DNA from: Hydnum rufescens UP504
Lineage: Eukaryota; Basidiomycota; Agaricomycetes; Cantharellales; Hydnaceae
Direction: 5' to 3'
DNA: 64,000 nucleotides
NCBI GenBank assembly: GCA_014904985.1
Contig: MU129106.1
Coordinates: 44,971 to 108,970, forward strand
In this document: in pieces, positions 57,389-64,000 of the stretch
Numbering within the stretch: the stretch's first letter is position 1
Layout: every line of letters begins with the position of its first letter
Notes under the pieces: model-generated
Databases searched by the model: none
The model's input: only the letters and a program-made list of their open reading frames with translations
Told to the model about the DNA's origin: nothing
Translations under genes and position numbers: made by a program

Positions 57389-57543
57389 AAAGAACAGTCG
57401 GCGACTCTAGCAGTAGCTATCTCCTGAGGTCATCGTGCAGCTCGGCCTCTGGATGCAATGCCTGGTTCGAGCCGACTCATCACTCCTCCATTCGCCAGCC
57501 TCCACTCTTCCGTCGTCGTGCCTTTGGACTCAAGAGTGATATA
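57389..57543 (-). repeat. A1 repeat of the YR retrotransposon (5' end)
   Basis: Copy of the A2 repeat at the element's 5' end, 77 bp before the gag start codon, so it presumably holds or adjoins the promoter. It starts AAAGAACAGTCGGCGACTCT. GTCGGC and GCCGAC inside it are complementary and could form a stem. Confidence 0.85.
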
Positions 57544-58329
57544 ACTTGGACCAGACTCCTTCCCAGTTGTTGTGTGGCTTCCCTCTTGGTTAGTCTCCAC
57601 ATGTAGTAGTCAAGTCCTAAATCCGAGTTTTGGATCTGATGGATTACATAATACATTATGAAATAATAGTGGAAATTAACTAAAACCTGATCATCTATGC
57701 TGAAAAAACAATGCGGGGAAGCCACCACAATGACTGGCACCATTGTTGTTTGTGTTGAAGTTTGTTTACATCAGATACAAAATTAAGTCTGGATTTCCAT
57801 TCCCCCGCCTATGCACACACCTCCGACCTTGACTGCTCTTGATACTGTTTTAGTATTGTTGCATGAAAATTTGAACACTATAGCCTCTTTTTGGTCAGCC
57901 CTGCTGAGGAGCCACTTACCTCATCATCATGTCATTGTAGCACTGCTCAAAGTCAATGAGATACCTGACCTACTGTATACAAACCCAGAGACATAACCCA
58001 TCAGTCAGAACCTGGGTCTTCTGAAAAGCAGAAACTGTATACACCTCAGATGTCCACCAGATTTCAGGTCCACAATTTGGACTCTGCTTCAATGCCTTGC
58101 ACTTATGCAGTGAACAAATCCATGAATTTTTGTACACAAAACTGTCTTCAAAGCTCAAAAGGGATACCCCAGCTCTGTGGAATCTCCTTATAAGCCTGCT
58201 TGCTTCTGATCCCAGTGACAATTTTCTGCCTGCCAAAGACAAGCTGGGAGACAATAGTTGGCTGCTGAGCAAAACTGGATATCTTCAGTAGTGGGCAGAG
58301 GGATGATGTCATCAGAGGTGTGTGCATAG
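57544..58329 (+). other. Repeat DNA with a possible transposon-associated protein remnant
   Basis: Scattered plus-strand pieces look like decayed coding sequence: TVLVLLHENLNTIASFWSAL (about 57843), SKLKRDTPALWNLLISLLAS (about 58153) with in-frame stops between. The pattern recalls the DUF6589-type proteins that accompany basidiomycete transposons, but the match is from memory and weak. No intact gene. Confidence 0.3.
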
Positions 58330-59325
58330 GTGGTATAGAAGAAGGGTTGGGAGCTCTGATGACTGTCAAATCAAAATCTGGTTCAGCCAGTGTGTAGATG
58401 GGAGACTGTATTTCTGTTGTTATTTGTTGGGTTGGTTTGCTTCAATGGTTGATCACACTCTGCAAGATGTGTATGGTGTTTAGTGGAGAATAGGATGGGA
58501 TATGGACTAGCAGTAGTCAATGATATATTGTCTGGGATGCTTGTAGAAAGGCTTATATGTTGTTCATGTTGCATTGGTTCATTTACTGATATTTGTGTAT
58601 TCTTGTTTATGTTCTCCTGGTCAAAATGTGGATATCTGTAGTTACAGACTGGTCAGTGCTTGGTTAGTCTTGTTAGTATGCTTCTTTCTTCTTTCTTCAA
58701 AACCTGATTCATATTTTGTTATGCTTACTTTTCCTTGGATGTCCAGCAACTCTAACCTTAGGTCCTGCAACTATCCTTGGCTTTAGTGATTCATGTAGAG
58801 GACTACCAGTGGCTTTGTCTCAATGACCTTGAAGATGACTTAGCTCCAGATGGCTTATAGATAGACTGTTCTTTAGAGGCAAGCAGAAAAGTTGACAGTG
58901 GTTGACAGTGATGATTTCCAGAGAAGAGATGATGATGGGGGGATACAGGAAATCTACCAGCTTTTATACCTTTCTGGAGGTGGCTGTGTTTAAAGAAAAT
59001 GACTCCCTCATGGGTGAGTCATATGTGAGTCATAGGTGAGAACAAAAGAAAAGTGAAGATGTGAGTTATAGATGAGTCATGCATAAAGAGAACAAAAGAA
59101 ATCATGGAAGGGGTGATGTCACCAATTTGCTGAGCATGTGGAATGCTTGGAGCATGAGGTCACTGACCATGTGGAGCATTCTGGGAGGCGAAATGAAAGG
59201 ATATCTCTGGGTTCTGGAGATTAATTTGAGCATAGTCCAATGGTTAAGGTGTTTTGTTGCTGGCTGATAATGGGGACAAGTGCATGGGATGGGATTCAAT
59301 GCAGAAACAGCAGTTTTCATCTGTT
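58330..59325 (+). repeat. Interspersed ~1 kb family, copy 2
   Basis: Begins AGAAGAAGGGTTGGGAGCTC, then CTGGTTCAGCCAGTGTGTAG, and is collinear with 3440-4570. It has the same end CATGGGATGGGATTCAATGC with the A-box-like TAGTCCAATGG about 50 bp before. It differs from copy 1 by short indels around the ATGAGTCAT-rich part. Confidence 0.75.
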
Positions 59326-60390
59326 ATAGAAGAAGGATTGGGAGCTCCGATGACTGTCAAATCAAACTCTGGTTCAGCCAGTGTGTAGATGGGAGACTGT
59401 ATTTCTGTTTTTTATTCAATGGGCTGGTTTGCTCTGATGGTTGATCACTCTCTATCAAGTTGTGTATGGTATTCAGTGGAGGATAAGATTGTGGTATGGA
59501 CTAGCTATAGTCAATGATATATCAAGGGATGCTTGTGGAAGGCTTATACATATTGTATTGAACTGTTTACTGCTATTTGTGTGTACCTATTTGTGTTCTC
59601 CTGGTCAAAATGCGGATTCTAAAGAGGGCTCTAGACTAGTTTAAACTTGATTTAGTGTGTCAATGTGTTTCTCTCTTCTTCTGACTTGACTTTGTTATCA
59701 CTCACCTTTCCTTGGATGTCCAGCAACTCTAACCTTAGGTCCTGCAACTATCCTTGGCTCAGTATTTCACATAGAGGACTTCCAGTGACTTAGTCTTAAC
59801 AACCTTGTATATGACTTAGCTCCAGATGGCTTTTAGATCAGTACTCTCTTCAGATGCAAGCAGATTTGTAGACAGTAGTATATTCCAGTAGTGAGAAGAT
59901 GGGGGGATACAGGAAAATCTACCAGCTTTTATACCTTTCTGAAGGTGGCTGTGTTTAAAGAATATGACTCACTCCTAGGTGAGTCATATGTGAGAACAAT
60001 AGGGTTGCCAAGGAGGGTGAGTCATTCATAAGGTGGTTGCAAGGAAGGTGAGTCATTCATAAACAGAACAAAAGGGTTGCTAAGAAGGTGTTATCTTTCA
60101 TAAAGTGGTTGCAAGGAAGGTGAGTCATTCATAAACAGAACAAAAGGGTAGTCAAGGAGGTGTTATCTTTCTTATCTGTGAAGTTCTAGAAGTTATTTGT
60201 GGCAATGGGAGATGAAATCAAAGGATATTTCCGAGTTCTTGGAGATTAATTTGTTTGTAGTCCAGTGGTTAAGATGTTTTTGTTGCTGGTTGATAATGGG
60301 GACAAGTGCATGGGATGGGATTCAATGCAGAAACAACAGTTTGCATCCGATAATAGACATTCTTGGTATTATTTGATGTGGATTTTTCAG
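59326..60390 (+). repeat. Interspersed ~1 kb family, copy 3, tandem to copy 2
   Basis: Starts again with AGAAGAAGGATTGGGAGCTC and follows copies 1 and 2 to GATGGGATTCAATGCAGAAA. The middle (60000-60160) contains its own short tandem repeats of AAGGTGAGTCATTCATAAAC. It is the third member in the window and forms a head-to-tail pair with copy 2. Confidence 0.75.
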
Positions 60391-60701
60391 GCTGGTCAGT
60401 CATATAGGGGACCTAAGATAGGTACCACTTTTGGGGCAGAGAATGGTACCTAATAGGTCTCCTAGGGCCTTTGGCCAAATTCAGTCAGAAATCATTCATT
60501 TCAATTCACTAGCTCACAGCCATTCTGGGCTATTTCAGGGCATTTTTCAGGCAGTTTCAGGCATTTCAGTATGCTCTATTGAAGTCTCTTCCTCAACTCT
60601 TCAGGTGAGACCTGACTGAAATTTGCCCAAATGAGGACTTGGACAAATCAACTAGCTAATATCTACAAGGCTTCCCTAGGTGAGGGGGAGGGCAGAAATC
60701 A

Positions 60702-62660
60702 CAAGTTGAGGAGAAGCAAGGGCAAGGACACTTGAGGCCTGAAGTTGTGAAACCCATCCAATCCCCCTGAAGATAATATTGGAAGAGATCCCAAACTGAG
60801 GGATTTCTATCAAGCCCAGTAGCCCCCCATAGTACACTGCTTCCATCAAACAGTGTGTGAATGACAAGGCAGATGAATGCCTTAAAGCCCCAACACTAGA
60901 AATGCTCCTGCGCCTTGAGTTGTTATCAGATCGTCCTGAATGTACTGGCATTGAAATGCCACGATAAAGGCCTTTCTTCCAAGCCCATATGTGAGGAGAG
61001 AATGTAGATTACATGACAAAGTGAGGGTAGGAATAAAATATCAGCTCCAAAGTGTGTTGGGAGCTCCTGAAGGTGCAATTCGCCACGAATCGGCTCGCCA
61101 ATGGTACCGTTGGAAATCCCTAAATCACAGCTTTCGATCAAGCACAATATTGTATGTTTTGGTGGGGATTTGGCAACAAAGAGGCAGGAGGAGTACAGAG
61201 GTGATGAGGAGATCACCACTCATCTCACTCCTGAGCATGTAGTTCACCTCCAATCGTCTCACAAATGGGACCAATGGAAAGCTGTGATTCACAGCTCCAT
61301 GTAAAGCCTATTATGAAGATGATTGGAAACGAACTCATGGAGATATGGGGGAAAAGGTGGGAAACAGGGCCATAGGAAAGACGAAGCCACTGTGCCCCCA
61401 ATACCCCACCAAACCGCACGATATAGGGCTTGTTTGAAAGTGTTGATTCAGGGCTTTCCATTAGGCATACGAATGCAATGAATATGACAATTTTGCTACT
61501 CCCTGAAACCACACAGAGGTGATAATAGGGACATGGCGATGATTAAGGACCCTGGTATGCCACCCTCCAGAAACCTCACAGAGGTGGTTTCTGGGTGATG
61601 TTGCAGTGGTCCATCCCCCCCCCTACTCCCTAGAAAATAAAGTTCTAATGCACCTATAGCACTCAGAAACCATTGCATCGAGGTGCATTAGATACTTTCC
61701 ACCTCTGTGTGCTTCAGGGAGTAGCACAAGAGGGGGGGATGGACCACTGAAACACCCAGAAACCACCTCTGTGAGGTTTCTGGAGGGTGGCATACCAGGG
61801 TCCTTAATCGTCGCCATGTCCCTATTATCACCTCTGTGTGGTTTCAGGGAGTAGCAAAATTGTCATATTCATTGCATTCGTATGCCTAATGGAAAGCCCT
61901 GAATCAACACTTTCAAACAAGCCCTATATCGTGCGGTTTGGTGGGGTATTGGGGGCACAGTGGCTTCGTCTTTCCTATGGCCCTGTTTCCCACCTTTTCC
62001 CCCATATCTCCATGAGTTCGTTTCCAATAATCTTCATAATAGGCTTTACATGGAGCTGTGAATCACAGCTTTCCATTGGTCCCATTTGTGAGACGATTGG
62101 AGGTGAACTACATGCTCAGGAGTGAGATGAGTGGTGATCTCCTCATCACCTCTGTACTCCTCCTGCCTCTTCGTTGCCAAATCCCCACCAAAACATACGA
62201 TATTGTGCTTGATTGAAAGCTGTGATTTAGGGATTTCCAACGGTACCATTGGCGAGCCGATTCGTGGCAAATTGCACCTTCAGGAGCTCCCAACACACTT
62301 TGGAGCTGATATTTTATTCCTACCCTCACTTTGTCATGTAATCTACATTTCTCTCCTCACATATGGGCTTGGAAGAAAGGCCTTTATCGTGGCATTCCAA
62401 TGCCAGTACATTCAAGATGATCTGATAACAACTTAAGGCGCAGGAGCATTTCTAGTGTTGGGGCTTTAAGGCATTCATCTGCCTTGTCATTCACACACTG
62501 TTTGATGGAAGCAGTGTACTATGGGGGGCTACTGGGCTTGATAGAAATCCCTCAGTTTGGGATCTCTTCCAATATTATCTTCAGGGGGATTGGATGGGTT
62601 TGAGGACTTCAGGTGTCACTCAAGTGTTTTGCTCCTCCTCCCTTCTTCTCCTCAACTCTT
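60702..62660. repeat. ~1.95 kb near-perfect palindrome
   Basis: Left arm 60702-61624 and right arm 61717-62660 are reverse complements. Inside, 61225-61512 (minus) and 61838-62125 (plus) translate to identical 95-residue strings, so identity there is essentially complete over 288 bp. The loop contains a further small inverted repeat, TCTAATGCACCT (61644-61655) and AGGTGCATTAGA (61681-61692). Arm identity drops toward the outer ends. Confidence 0.9.
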
Positions 62661-63012
62661 TCTGAAGATGCAGTTGAACAGTACCATATGGTTATGATAT
62701 GTTGTGTATATAGTACTGTTATATTCTAAAAACTGTTTGATTATATCTAAAAATTCCTAAGTTTAAGTTTGATTCCTTAAAGGTGGACTTGAAGCCATCT
62801 ATAATGGCCTTTAATTAAAGTGTTCCAAGGGCTTGAGCTCTAAGTCATCATTTTGGCCAATGTTTGGCCAATTTTCAGCCAGAAGCTTGAGTGAGAGATT
62901 TCAAAGGGAAAGACCTAAATGACTGAATTTGGCCGAAATAGTGATGGGACCATGTTAGGTCCATTATCTGCCCCAGAAGTGGTACCTAATTGGGTAGGCT
63001 TAGATGACTGAC
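62661..63012. other. AT-rich DNA inside the right end of the TIR element
   Basis: No gene is seen. The part from about 62880 is the right terminal inverted repeat region of the element described above; the rest is AT-rich and of unknown origin. Confidence 0.4.
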
Positions 63013-63024
63013 CAAGGTGGACGC

Positions 63025-63140
63025 AACACATGGCAACACACCAAACAGCGTGATACATGGCAATGCCAAACAACACAATACATGGCAACATGCCAAATGA
63101 GGACACAATGTATGGTAACACACCAAACAAGGATGCAACT
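63025..63140. repeat. Imperfect tandem repeat, ~30-35 bp unit
   Basis: Variants of ACACATGGCAACACACCAAA recur about four times: CATGGCAACACACCAAACA, CATGGCAATGCCAAACAACA, CATGGCAACATGCCAAATGA and TATGGTAACACACCAAACAA. Confidence 0.75.
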
Positions 63141-63163
63141 GTGCCATATGAGGGCCCCAGGAA

Positions 63164-63192
63164 CCACACACCCGCCATGGCAGGTGTGTGGT
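63164..63192. repeat. GC-rich hairpin of module 1
   Basis: ACCACACACCCGCC and its near-exact complement GGCAGGTGTGTGGT are separated by a single base (63178), with one mismatch. It lies 36 bp upstream of the perfect AAAAAGAGCAGC hairpin. Confidence 0.8.
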
Positions 63193-63228
63193 CCTATTTA
63201 AGGTGAGTCACTGCCCCCGTAGCTACAA

Positions 63229-63268
63229 CCATGCAAAAAGAGCAGCGAAAGCTGCTCTTTTTGCATGG
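63229..63268. repeat. Perfect 18 bp hairpin of module 1
   Basis: CCATGCAAAAAGAGCAGC, loop GAAA, then its exact complement. In RNA this would be a very stable stem with a GNRA-type tetraloop. The same core recurs at 63511-63542. Confidence 0.9.
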
Positions 63269-63434
63269 TGTTTAATTCTTAACTAATTTATAACTTTCTA
63301 TTATAGGTCTTTACTTCTCACACCAATGAATACTGATGCAACCCCCCCCTCCTGACCCCACCTATCGACACCTGAGCAACAGGGTCCTGGGGGGACCTGC
63401 ACAAACTGCCATACATGAGCCAGAGTATGGTCCC

Positions 63435-63470
63435 AGTACCCCACACCCGCTGCAGTGGGTGTGGGGTACT
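63435..63470. repeat. GC-rich hairpin of module 2
   Basis: AGTACCCCACACCC and GGGTGTGGGGTACT are exact complements around an 8 base centre. Same position in its module as 63164-63192. Confidence 0.85.
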
Positions 63471-63510
63471 GCAAGGTATTTTTTATTGTTTTATTTCTTA
63501 TTCTCATGGC

Positions 63511-63542
63511 GCAAAAAGAGCAGCATATGCTGCTCTTTTTGC
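63511..63542. repeat. Perfect 32 bp palindrome of module 2
   Basis: GCAAAAAGAGCAGCAT followed by its exact complement. The AAAAAGAGCAGC core is identical to that at 63233-63246 and the centre differs (ATAT instead of GCGAAAGC). Confidence 0.9.
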
Positions 63543-64000
63543 ATTGCATTGATTCATTTTTTACTAACCTATTATTATTTCTCTAGATCCTGGCCAGAAC
63601 CCACCCGAACCCCCAACCATAAACCCACGGAATGACACACTGCAAATGAAAACTGCAGGGAGGACCTATGTAAGGAGGCCATTATACTTCATTCCCTTAT
63701 CCACTTCTGAAATCCCCTGGTGGAAAGCTTCTCCCACTGGGAGTTTGGTGCTGCCCCAGGTTTAGATAGCTTCTTTCCTCTTCCCTTCATTAGTAGCTAA
63801 TTAGGTAAGCTGATGGGATGTAACCACTCAGCAGGAGCCAAGGAGGACAACTCTGAACCACCACCATACTCACAACTTGTGAAGTCACTGTCTGTGCCAT
63901 CCAACTGTATCTTGTCATCACTGCTCTGTCACATTTACTTGTAAGATCCCCTAGCCATAAGGCAAGTTCTTAGTGGGTTTGGCTCTACAGCAATCTGCTC
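63543..64000. other. Repeat-type DNA, no gene recognised
   Basis: AT-rich, CpG-poor sequence at the window edge. No conserved protein or RNA is visible. Confidence 0.35.

Larger units (their letters stand above)
51611..57543 (-). mobile_element. Ngaro/DIRS-type tyrosine-recombinase retrotransposon
   Basis: A 5.9 kb element read on the minus strand: A1 repeat (57543-57389), gag-like gene, RT-RNase H gene, tyrosine recombinase gene, then B1 (52058-51947), A2 (51944-51791) and B2 (51731-51611). The order A1-ORFs-B1-A2-B2 is the split-direct-repeat arrangement of Ngaro-like elements. The recombinase replaces the usual integrase, and no target-site duplication is expected. CpG content is normal and the A copies differ at about seven of 154 positions, so the insertion is younger than the neighbouring repeats. 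The RT-RNase H gene has frame breaks, so this copy is probably not autonomous. Confidence 0.9.
60394..63013. mobile_element. 2.6 kb non-autonomous element with terminal inverted repeats and palindromic body
   Basis: The ends are GGTCAGTCATATAGGGGACC on the left and the complement of a sequence reading GGTCAGTCATCTAAGCCTAC on the right. Matching continues inward through TAGGTACCACTTTTGGGGCA on the left and TAGGTACCACTTCTGGGGCA on the right, to GGCCAAATTCAGTCA. Inside, 60702-61624 and 61717-62660 are long inverted arms. No transposase or other protein is encoded. I could not find a target-site duplication. It is best described as a fold-back or TIR element. Confidence 0.7.

Noticed and set aside
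61225..62125. Two identical 95-residue proteins on opposite strands
   Set aside because: They are the same DNA in the two arms of a palindrome; the translation resembles no protein family.
63025..63140. CRISPR-like array
   Set aside because: Units are contiguous, diverged and without spacers, in a eukaryotic genome; an ordinary minisatellite.

Overview
The window is nuclear DNA of a filamentous basidiomycete, most likely an agaricomycete. The genes are split by many 45-70 bp introns, intergenic gaps are short, and recognisable families are fungal (Ytp1, WOPR/Gti1-Pac2, Bem1, a membrane RGS protein, Pho80-type cyclin, GH79). I cannot name a genus. No CRISPR array, rRNA gene or convincing tRNA gene is visible.

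Layout. (1) 1-6.9 kb is old, CpG-poor repeat DNA. A decayed hAT transposase on the minus strand is split into a C-terminal half (1-1.06 kb) and an N-terminal half (5.49-6.56 kb). Between them lie a fold-back element, two degenerate ~160 bp-period arrays in opposite orientation and one copy of a ~1.1 kb interspersed family. (2) 6.9-50.2 kb is a gene island. In order: GH79 glycosidase, mitochondrial ribosomal protein L12, PPR protein, membrane RGS protein, Ytp1-like protein, SDR oxidoreductase, MFS transporter, RhoGDI, Gti1/Pac2 regulator, ribosomal protein S25, NOT3, glucosidase II beta, Bem1, Pho80-type cyclin, ribosomal protein S7, AMMECR1, molybdenum-cofactor-sulfurase-like protein, one unknown gene, Hap2/NF-YA, Tho1-like SAP protein and a CLIP-170-like CAP-Gly protein. 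(3) 51.6-57.5 kb is a nearly complete tyrosine-recombinase retrotransposon of the Ngaro/DIRS type (gag, RT-RNase H, YR) with A1-ORFs-B1-A2-B2 split direct repeats. (4) 57.5-64 kb is repeat DNA again: two tandem copies of the ~1 kb family seen on the left, a 2.6 kb inverted-repeat element that is almost wholly palindromic, and a duplicated pair of perfect hairpins.

How the genes relate. Many neighbours share divergent promoters: L12/PPR, RDI1/GTI1, NOT3/GTB1, RPS7/AMMECR1 and HAP2/THO1. The HAP2/THO1 gap is only 71 bp and holds two CCAAT boxes, the target of Hap2 itself. Several genes act in polarity and the cytoskeleton (RDI1, BEM1, RGS protein, CLIP-170-like), but nothing shows that they form a functional cluster.

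Most notable: the Ngaro-like element with a ~510 bp intron in its RT, the 2.6 kb palindromic element, the doubled hairpin module at the right edge, the hAT transposase broken by ~4 kb of nested repeats, and apparent frameshifts in otherwise well conserved genes. I did not find a clearly new multi-gene system.
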